Of a stretch of 45,579 nucleotides of DNA, positions 34,071-41,776 are shown in pieces. The stretch's first letter is position 1. Each line of letters begins with the position of its first letter. The position numbers were made by a program, and so were the translations under genes. The notes under the pieces were generated by a model, which saw only the letters and a program-made list of their open reading frames with translations, was not told the DNA's origin and did not search any database. Source of the stretch: an uncultured Sinobacteraceae bacterium (GTDB taxonomy: Bacteria > Pseudomonadota > Gammaproteobacteria > Steroidobacterales > Steroidobacteraceae). Where the stretch lies: NCBI GenBank assembly GCA_937902995.1, contig CALEKY010000096.1, positions 1-45,579 on the forward strand, read 5' to 3'.

Positions 34071-35549
34071 ATGCCAAGACGAGAGACCTACAACGACCGT
34101 GTTGTCCGACTTTTCCTGCTTGCCGCCGCCGTATGGGGCATCGTCGGTATGGCGATCGGTGTGCTCGCCGCGGCACAACTCACTTGGCCCGCACTCAACT
34201 TCGATACGTCGTGGCTGACGTTCAGTCGCATCCGTTCGAATCACACGTTCGGCGTCATTTTCGCGTTCGGCGGCTCTGCGTTGATGGGCACCTGTTACTA
34301 CGTCGTGCAACGCACGTCGCATGCGCGTCTGGCGTTCGGCCGGCTCGCAATGTTCACGTTCTGGGGATGGCAGGCGGCTTGCTTGCTCGCCATGGCGACG
34401 ATGCCGTTCGGGATCACGCAGCAGAAGGAATACGCCGAACCCGAATGGTTCATCGACCTCTTGATCGCGGTCGTCTGGGTGTCGTTCGGCGTCGTGTTCT
34501 TCGGCACGCTTGCCCGGCGGCGCATCAAGCACATCTACGTCGCTAACTGGTACTACGGCGCTTTCATCATCGCGGTCGGGTTGCTGCACATCGTCAACAA
34601 CCTCGCCGTGCCGGTGTCGCTCACCAAGTCGTATCCGATCTACTCCGGCATGGTCGATGCGATGGTGCAATGGTGGTACGGCCACAATGCGGTGGCGTTC
34701 TTCCTGACCGCCGGCTTCCTCGGAATGATGTACTACTTCGTGCCGCGGCAGGCGCAGCAGCCCTTGTGGAGTTATCGCTTCTCCATCGTCAATTTCTGGG
34801 CGCTGATTTCCGTGTACATGTGGGCAGGTTCGCATCATCTGCTCTACACCGCGCTCCCCGACTGGGTGCAGTCCGTCGGCATGGTGTTCTCGCTCGTGCT
34901 GCTCATGCCGAGCCTTGGCTCCGCAGCGAACGGTTTGCTCACGTTCAACGGTTCGTGGGACAAGCTCGAGACCGATCCGGCCGCGAAGTTCATGGTGCTC
35001 GCGCTCGTGTTCTATGCGGCTTCGACGTTCGAAGGTTCGATGCTCGCGATCAAGACCGCGAACTCGCTGTCGCATTACACGGACTGGACCGTCGCGCACG
35101 TGCACTCCGGTTCGATCGGCTGGGTCGCAATGATCACGATCGGCTCGCTGTACGCGATGGCGCCGCGTGCGCTCGATCAGCCAGCGATGCATTCGCGCGG
35201 AGCGATGGAGCTGCACTTCTGGATGCACACCGCGGGATTGCTCTTGTATGTCGCTGCGATGTGGGCCGCCGGCATCACGGAAGGGCTCATGTGGCGCGCG
35301 ACCAATCCCGACGGCTCGCTCGCGTACAGCTTCCTCGAGAGTCTCGTTGCCGTGAAGCCTTACTACGCCCTGCGTTTGTTGGGCGGACTGCTCGTGCTCG
35401 GCGGCATGGTCGTGATGGCTTGGAATCTCTGGCACACCGCGGCCTACGCGCGCGCAAATCTGATCAAGCCCATCCTCGTGCCGATTCCGGAAACCATTCC
35501 CGAACCGGCCGAAAACCAATTCCCGCCGCCGCTGCCGGCACGAGGCTAG
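34071..35549 (+). CDS. ccoN: cbb3-type cytochrome c oxidase subunit I
   Basis: A 492-residue catalytic subunit of the high-affinity proton-pumping oxidase, with about 12 helices. Ligands line up with the known enzyme: His58 and His345 for low-spin heme b, His343 for heme b3, and His205, His255 and His256 for copper B. Tyr249 corresponds to the cross-linked tyrosine. Motifs include SNHTFGVIFAFGG, WWYGHNAVAFFLT, WAGSHHLLYTALPDW and DWTVAHVHSGSIGW. The ATG at 34071 is close to the usual start. It opens the ccoNOQP operon; ccoO starts four bases after its stop. Assembly genes ccoG, ccoI and ccoS are not in the window. Confidence 0.97.
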   Translation: MPRRETYNDRVVRLFLLAAAVWGIVGMAIGVLAAAQLTWPALNFDTSWLTFSRIRSNHTFGVIFAFGGSALMGTCYYVVQRTSHARLAFGRLAMFTFWGWQAACLLAMATMPFGITQQKEYAEPEWFIDLLIAVVWVSFGVVFFGTLARRRIKHIYVANWYYGAFIIAVGLLHIVNNLAVPVSLTKSYPIYSGMVDAMVQWWYGHNAVAFFLTAGFLGMMYYFVPRQAQQPLWSYRFSIVNFWALISVYMWAGSHHLLYTALPDWVQSVGMVFSLVLLMPSLGSAANGLLTFNGSWDKLETDPAAKFMVLALVFYAASTFEGSMLAIKTANSLSHYTDWTVAHVHSGSIGWVAMITIGSLYAMAPRALDQPAMHSRGAMELHFWMHTAGLLLYVAAMWAAGITEGLMWRATNPDGSLAYSFLESLVAVKPYYALRLLGGLLVLGGMVVMAWNLWHTAAYARANLIKPILVPIPETIPEPAENQFPPPLPARG

Positions 35550-35553
35550 AACG

Positions 35554-36195
35554 ATGGCATCGCGCTATAGGTACATCGAAGCGATCGAGAAACACGCAGG
35601 CCTGCTCGGCGTGCTGATCGCGATCATGGTGTCGATCGGCGGGCTCGCCGAGATCACGCCGCTCCTTGCCAAGGCGCGCGCAGTCGAGCCTGCGCCAGGT
35701 TACGCGCCGTACGATGCTTTGCGCCTCGCCGGCAAGGACGTCTATGTGCGCGAGGGCTGCCAGACCTGCCACTCGCAAATGATTCGAACGCTGCGTTTCG
35801 AGACGCAGCGCTATGGCGATTATTCCGTTGCGAGCGAATCGGTATACGACCGGCCGTTTCAGTGGGGATCCAAACGCACGGGACCCGATCTTGCGCGTGT
35901 GGGGGGCAAGTACTCGGACGAATGGCATCGCCTGCACTTGTTGGATCCGCGTCGCGTCGTGCCCGATTCGACGATGCCCGCCTATCCGTGGCTGAAAGAC
36001 AAGGAACTGGACGGCGCGGATATTCAGGCACGCATGCGGGTGCTGCGTCGTCTCGGCGATCCGTATACGGACGCGGATATTGAAGGCGCACCCGCAGCTG
36101 TCGCAGGCAGGACCGAGCTCGATGCGCTCATCGCGTATCTGCAAGGCCTCGGCGTGCGTAATGCCTCGACGACAGAGCAGGAGATTGCGCAATGA
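35554..36195 (+). CDS. ccoO: cbb3-type cytochrome c oxidase subunit II
   Basis: A 213-residue membrane-anchored monoheme cytochrome c. The N-terminal anchor includes GVLIAIMVSIGGLAEITPL. The heme motif is CQTCH (Cys69, Cys72, His73) and the likely axial Met is Met141 in DSTMPAYPW. The body carries the conserved KRTGPDLARVGGKYSDEWH block. It passes electrons from CcoP to the CcoN active site. The last four bases overlap the ccoQ start (ATGA). Length is near that of Pseudomonas CcoO (about 203). Confidence 0.97.
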   Translation: MASRYRYIEAIEKHAGLLGVLIAIMVSIGGLAEITPLLAKARAVEPAPGYAPYDALRLAGKDVYVREGCQTCHSQMIRTLRFETQRYGDYSVASESVYDRPFQWGSKRTGPDLARVGGKYSDEWHRLHLLDPRRVVPDSTMPAYPWLKDKELDGADIQARMRVLRRLGDPYTDADIEGAPAAVAGRTELDALIAYLQGLGVRNASTTEQEIAQ

Positions 36196-36371
36196 GTCCG
36201 ATGTGGGCACACGGCGTCGGCGTGATGATCGTCCTGCTCATGCTGACCTTCATCGGGATTTGGATCTGGGCATGGCTGCCTTTTCACAAACGCGACTTCG
36301 ATCGATTGGCGCGGCTGCCGATGCACGACAACGAATCGCGCGCCGTTCTCGACGATGGTGAACGACGATGA
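36192..36371 (+). CDS. ccoQ: cbb3 oxidase small subunit CcoQ
   Basis: A 59-residue single-helix protein. It begins MSPMWAHGVGVMIVLLMLTF and then IGIWIWAWLPFHKRDFDRLARLPM, the typical helix followed by the basic FxxxxxFxxLARLP-like motif of CcoQ. It stabilises the oxidase. It overlaps ccoO by four bases at the start and ccoP by four at the end. It is too short for simple long-ORF calls. Confidence 0.9.
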   Translation: MSPMWAHGVGVMIVLLMLTFIGIWIWAWLPFHKRDFDRLARLPMHDNESRAVLDDGERR

Positions 36372-37306
36372 GCGGCTTCTGGTCGGGTTGGGTCAAGTTT
36401 CTCGTGGTGCTGAATCTCGGCATCACGTTCCTGCTGTTCCTGGCCGCCTTGTTCGTGAAGATTCCGACACAGGCGGACGGCACGACCGGTCACGTTTGGG
36501 CGCACGGTGTGTTACGCGAAGGCGTGCGCAAGCTTCCACGTTGGTGGGTGCTGTGCTCGTCGCTCGCGTTCATCATCGGCGTCGTATATCTCGCGCTGTA
36601 TCCCGGATTCGGGAGCTTTCGAGGCGCGCTCGGCTGGACTTCCGTCGGAGAGTATGAGCGCGACGTTGCAGAGAACGCCGAGAAGCTCGAAGCCACGCTT
36701 GTGCCGTTGCGCAGCTCGAGCATCGAGCAACTCGCCGAGCATCCGCAAAGCGTCGCGATCGGCCATCGACTGTATCTCGACAATTGCGCCGCATGTCACG
36801 GCGCAGACGCGCGAGGCAACCGAGCGCTCGGCGCACCCGATCTCACGGATGAAGATGCTCTGTACGGCAACGACGCGGATACGCTGCTCGCGAGCATTCG
36901 CGACGGCCGAAGCGGTGTCATGCCTGCATGGGGCAGTGCGCTCGGCCGCGAAGGCGTCAATGAGGTCGCGTCATATGTTCTGAGCCTGAGCGGGGTGCAG
37001 GCACCGCAGGATTGGGTTGATGCGGGCAAGCAACGCTTCGATGCGATGTGCGTGGCTTGTCATGGTGTCGATGGGCGCGGGAATCCGATGCTCGGCGCAC
37101 CCGATCTCACGGACGATGTCTGGCTGTACGGCGGCGACTTCGAACGCGTTGCAGAAAGTATTCGCGACGGGCGCGGCGGCGAGATGCCGGCATGGCGCGG
37201 TCGGCTGAGCGACGACGAGATGCGAATGGTTGCTGCGTGGGTCGTTTCGCAAAGATCTGCCACGACGCGCAAGCCGGACCGCTATCCCACCAGGACGGGC
37301 GAGTGA
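36368..37306 (+). CDS. ccoP: cbb3-type cytochrome c oxidase subunit III, diheme
   Basis: A 312-residue diheme cytochrome c. The N-terminal helices FLVVLNLGITFLLFLAAL and WVLCSSLAFIIGVVYLALY anchor it. The two heme motifs are CAACH (Cys140-His144) and CVACH (Cys228-His232). Each is followed by a GAPDLTD segment and an axial Met, in VMPAWG and EMPAWRG. The two cytochrome domains look like tandem duplicates. It receives electrons from bc1 or soluble cytochrome c and hands them to CcoO. It overlaps ccoQ by four bases and the next small gene by one. Confidence 0.97.
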   Translation: MSGFWSGWVKFLVVLNLGITFLLFLAALFVKIPTQADGTTGHVWAHGVLREGVRKLPRWWVLCSSLAFIIGVVYLALYPGFGSFRGALGWTSVGEYERDVAENAEKLEATLVPLRSSSIEQLAEHPQSVAIGHRLYLDNCAACHGADARGNRALGAPDLTDEDALYGNDADTLLASIRDGRSGVMPAWGSALGREGVNEVASYVLSLSGVQAPQDWVDAGKQRFDAMCVACHGVDGRGNPMLGAPDLTDDVWLYGGDFERVAESIRDGRGGEMPAWRGRLSDDEMRMVAAWVVSQRSATTRKPDRYPTRTGE

Positions 37307-37494
37307 TGTCGACGGATGTGCAAGGCGGACGCTGGTATCGACAACCCATCCTTTGGCTTGGCGTTGTCATCCTGCTCGCAACGCTCGCCGGTTGTGTCAG
37401 CATGATCGTGCTCGGCGCGCGTTATGCGGATGAACCCGTGCCGGTCGAGGGCGAGCGCGTGTTCAAGATACCGACGGCAGCCCAGGGAGCGTGA
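37306..37494 (+). CDS. Small single-helix protein, FixH/CcoH-like
   Basis: A 62-residue protein with a WYRQPILWLG opening and one helix (about 14-38, including LLATLAGCVSMIV), then a short periplasmic tail. The WYRQP block resembles the N-terminus of FixH/CcoH oxidase assembly proteins, but the large globular part is missing. A lipobox-like LAGC is also present. The ATG overlaps the ccoP stop by one base (TGATG), so it belongs to the oxidase operon and is probably an accessory subunit or assembly factor. Confidence 0.6.
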   Translation: MSTDVQGGRWYRQPILWLGVVILLATLAGCVSMIVLGARYADEPVPVEGERVFKIPTAAQGA

Positions 37495-37582
37495 GATGGT
37501 GTCATGTGGAACCGGGCGCTGGGCGCTGGCTAGAAAGAAGCCAAGTACGACGAGTGCGGTTTCACGTGACACGGTCAGATCG

Positions 37583-37690
37583 ACTGCGCAACCCGCGTCC
37601 CGTGTCTTTCCATGGACAGAGGCGGCCGATGCGTTGCGCTACCTGGAAGCTCGCAATCACTTCGGCAAGGTATGTCTGCGCTTTGACTGA
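37583..37690 (+). pseudogene. Decayed C-terminal fragment of a zinc-type alcohol dehydrogenase/quinone oxidoreductase
   Basis: In one frame this stretch encodes SRVFPWTEAADALRYL, then EARNHFGKVCLRFD and a stop. This closely resembles the C-terminal end of medium-chain dehydrogenases, where FPLxxAAEALRYxxxxxxxGKVVL is the closing block. No N-terminal or Rossmann part is present upstream; the bases from 37495 to 37582 show no matching protein in any frame. It is therefore read as the remnant of a larger gene, lost by deletion between the oxidase operon and mnmE. Confidence 0.55.
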
Positions 37691-37749
37691 TCTTGTCGGT
37701 GGCGATCGTTCGGCTCTCTGAAAGCCGCGATATCTCGCGACCTCGCTGC

Positions 37750-39102
37750 TTATTTCCCGATACAAAAACTCGCGAAAATCTTGCCGAGCAAATCGTCCGA
37801 GGTGAACTCGCCGGTGATTTCGTTGAGCGCTTGTTGGGCTTGGCGCAGTTCTTCGGCCATGAGCTCGCCGGCGCGTCGTTCGACGAGTTGTTGCTTGGCT
37901 TCGCGAATGTGACGTTCGGCGCGGGTGAGCGCATCGAGATGGCGGCGGCGGGCGGAGAAGATTCCGGCTTCGCTGCCGAGAAAGCCCATGCATTCTTTTA
38001 AGTGAGCGCGCAGCAGGTCAACGCCCTCGCCTGTCGCTGCGGATAGATACACGCGTGGCGGTGCAGTTGGCTCGAAGCGTGCGCGTTCGCCGCACAAGTC
38101 GATCTTGTTGAAGATCCACGTGATCGGCACTTCCGAAGGGAGCGAGCTGGTTTCGCGCGCAACGGCTTCGTCGTCGAGGCCGCGCGTCGCATCGATCATG
38201 TAGAGGATCCGATCGGCGCGCAGCATTTCTTCGCGCGCACGTCGGATACCTTCCGCTTCGACGACGTCGGCGACTTCGCGCAATCCTGCCGTATCGACGA
38301 TGTGTAGCGGCATGCCGTCGATGTTGATGCGTTCGCGAAGCACGTCGCGTGTGGTGCCGGGGATATCCGTCACGATGGCCGCGGCGTAACCGGCGAGCCG
38401 GTTCAAGAGACTCGACTTCCCGGCATTCGGTTGGCCGGCAATCACGACCGTCATGCCTTCACGCAACAGCGCGCCTTGGCGTGCATTGGTGAGGATCTGC
38501 GTGCACAGTTCGAGCGCGCGTTCGATCCGCTGGCGCAGCACGTCATCGCTCAGGAAATCGATTTCTTCTTCCGGAAAGTCGATTGCCGCTTCGACGTGCA
38601 TGCGTGTTTCGATCACCGCTTCGGTGAGCGAATGAACGGCTGCGGAGAACTCTCCTTGTAGAGAACGTTGTGCAGCACGCGCCGCTTCCACCGAGCCGCT
38701 GTCGATCAGATCCGCAATGGCTTCGGCTTGCGCAAGATCGATTTTGTCGTTGAGGAAGGCACGGCGGCTGAATTCGCCTGGTTCGGCCAGTCGCGCACCG
38801 AGCTCGAGACAGCGCGCGAGCAGCATGTCCATGACGACCGGTCCGCCGTGACCGTGCAGCTCGAGCACATCCTCGCCGGTAAACGAACCCGGCGCGGGGA
38901 AATAAAGTGCGATGCCGGTATCGATCGTCGAACCGTCGGCGGCGCGGAATTTGCGGAACGCCGCTTTACGCGGCTCAGGCACATCGCCGAGCAAATGCGT
39001 CGCGATGTGCGTCACGTGCGGACCGGAAACGCGAACGATGCCGACACCGCCGCGGCCGGGCGGTGTCGCAATCGCGGCGATGGTCGTCACGCTCGGGTCC
39101 AT
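37750..39102 (-). CDS. mnmE: tRNA modification GTPase MnmE
   Basis: A 450-residue GTPase (also TrmE) that works with MnmG on tRNA wobble uridine. The N-terminal folate-binding domain starts MDPSVTTIAAIATPPGRGGVGIVRVSG. The G domain has GQPNAGKS (223-230), TDIPGTT, DTAG (270-273) and NKID (332-335). The C-terminal motif C(I/L)GK is present as CIGK (447-450). It precedes the yidC cluster on the same strand, with 29 bases between. The start is at 39102. MnmG lies about 25 kb away, although the two are neighbours in many genomes. Confidence 0.98.
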   Translation of the reverse strand: MDPSVTTIAAIATPPGRGGVGIVRVSGPHVTHIATHLLGDVPEPRKAAFRKFRAADGSTIDTGIALYFPAPGSFTGEDVLELHGHGGPVVMDMLLARCLELGARLAEPGEFSRRAFLNDKIDLAQAEAIADLIDSGSVEAARAAQRSLQGEFSAAVHSLTEAVIETRMHVEAAIDFPEEEIDFLSDDVLRQRIERALELCTQILTNARQGALLREGMTVVIAGQPNAGKSSLLNRLAGYAAAIVTDIPGTTRDVLRERINIDGMPLHIVDTAGLREVADVVEAEGIRRAREEMLRADRILYMIDATRGLDDEAVARETSSLPSEVPITWIFNKIDLCGERARFEPTAPPRVYLSAATGEGVDLLRAHLKECMGFLGSEAGIFSARRRHLDALTRAERHIREAKQQLVERRAGELMAEELRQAQQALNEITGEFTSDDLLGKIFASFCIGK

Positions 39103-39131
39103 GTGCCGTCCCCGTCGCCGCCGCTCATCGA

Positions 39132-40787
39132 CTAAGTCGCTTTCTTCTCTTCCGCCGCGACCAGCTTATTGATGCGCCATTGCTGCAGGATCGACAGCAA
39201 CGTGTTCGTGAGCCAGTAGAGCACGAGGCCCGAGGGGAACATGACCATGGTCGCAGCCATGATGAGCGGCATCAGAGCGAAGACCTTTTGCTGGATCGGA
39301 TCGGCGCTCGGCATCGGCTGTAGCTTGAACTGCAGGAACATCGCCGCACCCATCACGATCGGCAGGATGAAATAGGGGTCGCGCGAGGACAGATCCGTGA
39401 TCCAGCCGAAGAACGGCGCTTGGCGCATTTCGACGCTTTCGAGCAGCACCCAGTAGAACGCAAGGAACACCGGGATCTGGATGAGAATCGGCAGGCAGCC
39501 GGCGAGCGGATTGATCTTCTCGCGCTTGTAGAGCTCCATCATCTGACGACCGAGCTGTTCGCGGTCGTCCTTGTAGCGCTCTTGAATGGCTTTGATGCGC
39601 GGGCTCAGCGCTCGCATCTTCGCCATCGAGCGGCCGCTTGCGGCAGTGAGTCGATAGAACGCGAGCTTGATCAGGAACGTCACGATGATGATCGCAAGGC
39701 CCCAATTGCCGACGAAGTCGTACACCCAGCTCAGCAGGATGAACAGCGGTTTGGAAATGATCGTGAGCTTGCCGTAATCGGCGACGCGATCGAGCTCGGG
39801 GCTGATTTCCTCCAACTGCGATTGCAGCTTCGGGCCGACGAACAAGGTTTCGTTCAGCGTCTGCTGGCTGCCCGCAGCGATCGGCACGATCGGGCTGAGG
39901 TACGAGAGCGTGAAATCGTTCTGCGGATTGACGTTGAGCTCGTAGTGATAGCTCTTGTCTGCAGGCGGAACGGCGGCGGCGACGAAGTGATGCTGTAGCG
40001 CCGCGATCCAACCCGCAGTGATCTCGCCGCGGTATCGCCTGTCGTCTTCGTCCTCGACATCGAGCTTGCGATAGGCCTTGCCGTCGTAAATCGCCGGTCC
40101 GCGGTAGGCGTACGTTTCGACATTGAAAAACGAACGTTCGACGTGCTCGTAGTGACGGACGATCTGCACATAGGAGGCCGCGCGCAGATCTTGATCGGAT
40201 TGGTTGTCGATTTCGTAACGCAGGTCGATGCGATAGCTACCAGGTTCGAAGGTGTAGACCTTGCGGACCGTCACGCCGCTCTCATCCGTCCAAGTCAGCG
40301 GCACCTCGAGCTTCGACTGACCCGGCTGCAACGTGTATTCCTGCGCTTCGGCCGCAAACGTGGCTAGATGCGTCGGCTCCTGCGAACGCTCGGCGAAACG
40401 CAGACCCGAGCGAGCGGCATAGAGATTCTCGGTGTTGAACAGACGAACCGGGTTGTCCGGTTGATTCTTGACCTTCGGATACTGCAGAAGATCGGCGCGA
40501 ACGAGGTCGCCGCCGCGCGTGCTGATCTCCAAGTCGAGCACATCGGTTCGCACGCGAATCGTCGGCGCAGTCTCTGCCGTCGGTCGCGGCTGAGCACCCG
40601 GCACAGTCGGAGGCGCATCGCCTTGTGCCGGTAATGCCGGCAACGTGTCCGAGCCATCGGCTTGCGGCGCGACGGTCTCGGTTTGGGCTGCAGGCGCGAT
40701 CGTTCCGTAATCGGCCTGCCACGCCATGTAGTTCAAGTACAGGACCAGCAGGAGCGCCAGCCACACGAAGAGTCGTTGGTTATCCAT
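39132..40787 (-). CDS. yidC: Membrane protein insertase YidC
   Basis: A 551-residue inner-membrane insertase that works alone or with SecYEG. The N-terminal helix (MDNQRLFVWLALLLVLYLNYMAW) is followed by the large periplasmic beta domain (about 60-330). The core of helices then includes WGLAIIIVTFLIKLAFYRLTAASGRSMAKMRALSP. The cytosolic coiled region has QLGRQMMELYKREKINPLAGCLPILIQIPVFLAFYWVL. The end carries LSILQQWRINKLV. All are classic for gammaproteobacterial YidC. Its start overlaps the yidD stop by eight bases. Confidence 0.98.
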   Translation of the reverse strand: MDNQRLFVWLALLLVLYLNYMAWQADYGTIAPAAQTETVAPQADGSDTLPALPAQGDAPPTVPGAQPRPTAETAPTIRVRTDVLDLEISTRGGDLVRADLLQYPKVKNQPDNPVRLFNTENLYAARSGLRFAERSQEPTHLATFAAEAQEYTLQPGQSKLEVPLTWTDESGVTVRKVYTFEPGSYRIDLRYEIDNQSDQDLRAASYVQIVRHYEHVERSFFNVETYAYRGPAIYDGKAYRKLDVEDEDDRRYRGEITAGWIAALQHHFVAAAVPPADKSYHYELNVNPQNDFTLSYLSPIVPIAAGSQQTLNETLFVGPKLQSQLEEISPELDRVADYGKLTIISKPLFILLSWVYDFVGNWGLAIIIVTFLIKLAFYRLTAASGRSMAKMRALSPRIKAIQERYKDDREQLGRQMMELYKREKINPLAGCLPILIQIPVFLAFYWVLLESVEMRQAPFFGWITDLSSRDPYFILPIVMGAAMFLQFKLQPMPSADPIQQKVFALMPLIMAATMVMFPSGLVLYWLTNTLLSILQQWRINKLVAAEEKKAT

Positions 40788-41028
40788 GCGAGAAAGGCTT
40801 CCAGCGAGTGGTCGACGGCTCAGGGACCGGATCGTAGCCGCCTTCGTGCCAGGGATGGCAGCGCAGTAGCCGACGCACGGCGAGGTAGCTGCCTTTCAGC
40901 GTGCCGTGTTGTTCAACGGCTTGCTCCGCGTAGCACGAGCACGTCGGATAGAACCGGCAATTCGGACCGAGCAACGGACTGATGAAATAGCGATACGCGC
41001 GCAGCAGCGCCTTCAAGATTGCTTGCAT
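40780..41028 (-). CDS. yidD: Membrane protein insertion efficiency factor YidD
   Basis: An 82-residue membrane-associated protein that improves protein insertion with YidC. The family signature is ISPLLGPNCRFYPTCSCYAEQAVEQHG, followed by RRLLRCHPWHEGGYDPVP. The cysteines and tyrosines of the CRFxPTCS motif are intact. The ATG at 41028 is the family start; it overlaps the rnpA stop by 16 bases. The sequence MQAILKALLRAYRYF precedes the motif. Confidence 0.97.
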   Translation of the reverse strand: MQAILKALLRAYRYFISPLLGPNCRFYPTCSCYAEQAVEQHGTLKGSYLAVRRLLRCHPWHEGGYDPVPEPSTTRWKPFSHG

Positions 41029-41378
41029 CGCTCTCTCACCGTGCGCCAATGGCGCTCGAGGCTGCGCCGGATAGCTTCGTTGTCGGCGTCGCGGACGCCG
41101 GCACGCGCGTTGATGACAATGTCCACCGCCGGCAATTCATGTTGATGGTGCCGGAACGATTCGCGAATGACACGCTTCAGCCGATTGCGCCGAACGGCGT
41201 TGCCGACGACGCGAGCCCCGATCGACAACCCCAGGCGCGCATGGGCAAGGTCGTTGCTGCGTACGAAAACAGCAAACAGGCCATCGGTGAAACGTCGCGC
41301 ATTCTTGTAGACGCGATCGAACTCCGATTTGTTATGGAGACGCTGCGCCGAAGTGAACGATCGGGAGGAGGCTTGCAA
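41013..41378 (-). CDS. rnpA: Ribonuclease P protein component
   Basis: A 121-residue basic protein that helps the RNase P RNA trim tRNA 5' leaders. The conserved core contains RLHNKSEFDRVYKN, LGLSIGARVVGNAVRRNRLKRVIRESFR (the RNR signature) and DIVINARAG. The start is uncertain: there is no in-frame ATG or GTG between the rpmH stop and the core. TTG at 41378 is chosen because it fits the family length; CTG at 41393 is possible. The gene follows rpmH by about 22 bases and runs into yidD. Confidence 0.94.
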   Translation of the reverse strand: MQASSRSFTSAQRLHNKSEFDRVYKNARRFTDGLFAVFVRSNDLAHARLGLSIGARVVGNAVRRNRLKRVIRESFRHHQHELPAVDIVINARAGVRDADNEAIRRSLERHWRTVRERCKQS

Positions 41379-41400
41379 GAAATCGAGACACAGCGGTCGT

Positions 41401-41535
41401 TCAGACCGTGAGGCGCTTGCGGCCTTTGGCTCGACGTCGAGCGAGCACGGCACGACCCGCGCGCGTAGCCATGCGGGCACGAAACCCGTGCGTGCGTTTA
41501 CGATGGATCTTGCTCGGCTGATACGTGGGCTTCAT
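41401..41535 (-). CDS. rpmH: 50S ribosomal protein L34
   Basis: A 44-residue, very basic protein of the large subunit. It begins MKPTYQPSKIHRKRTHGFRA and ends RRRAKGRKRLTV, nearly the whole conserved L34. The ATG is at 41535. It is the first gene of the rpmH-rnpA-yidD-yidC run. A short hairpin GCGCGA-CTT-TCGCGC lies at 41549-41563 in its leader, just upstream of the start; this may affect translation but is not a known element. Confidence 0.98.
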   Translation of the reverse strand: MKPTYQPSKIHRKRTHGFRARMATRAGRAVLARRRAKGRKRLTV

Positions 41536-41601
41536 GCTGAATCTCGCCGCGCGAAAGTCGCGCTAAAACAAGAAGATGGTGGGTCCTGAAGAAGGGCGGG
41601 A

Positions 41602-41630
41602 AGCGTACGCAGCAGGCCGCGGGGTGTCAA
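41602..41630 (-). promoter_or_regulatory. Likely sigma-70 promoter of rpmH
   Basis: On the minus strand, a perfect minus-35 TTGACA lies at 41630-41625, and after 17 bases TACGCT stands at 41607-41602. The minus-10 is weak, but the spacing is optimal. It would start the rpmH-rnpA-yidD-yidC transcript about 60 bases upstream of the rpmH ATG. Confidence 0.55.
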
Positions 41631-41674
41631 GCTGCAAGCAGAGTTCGCTGGGCTTGCGTATAGGGAATTGGAGC

Positions 41675-41704
41675 TGTGGATAACCTCGCTCGGTCGGGTA
41701 TAGA
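41675..41704 (+). promoter_or_regulatory. DnaA box within the likely dnaA promoter
   Basis: A perfect DnaA box (TTATCCACA on the minus strand) lies at 41675-41683. A minus-10 TATAGA at 41699-41704 follows, so the box sits over the minus-35 region of a promoter facing dnaA. This is the classical arrangement for DnaA autoregulation. No strong minus-35 is seen, so the promoter call is tentative; the box itself is clear. Confidence 0.6.
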
Positions 41705-41776
41705 CTCGCCCCCCTCTCGCGTTCACACACGCAGAACTAAATCTCTCTTACGACTACAGGACCGAGGGACGAAACC

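Noticed and set aside
37558..37573. Third parS-like site GGTTTCACGTGACACG
   Set aside because: Only 13 of 16 bases match the symmetric consensus and outer bases fail; too weak to call, though its place between the oxidase operon and mnmE is worth noting.
37491..37721. 76-codon open frame in the gap before mnmE
   Set aside because: It is in another frame from the dehydrogenase remnant and shows no likeness to any family.
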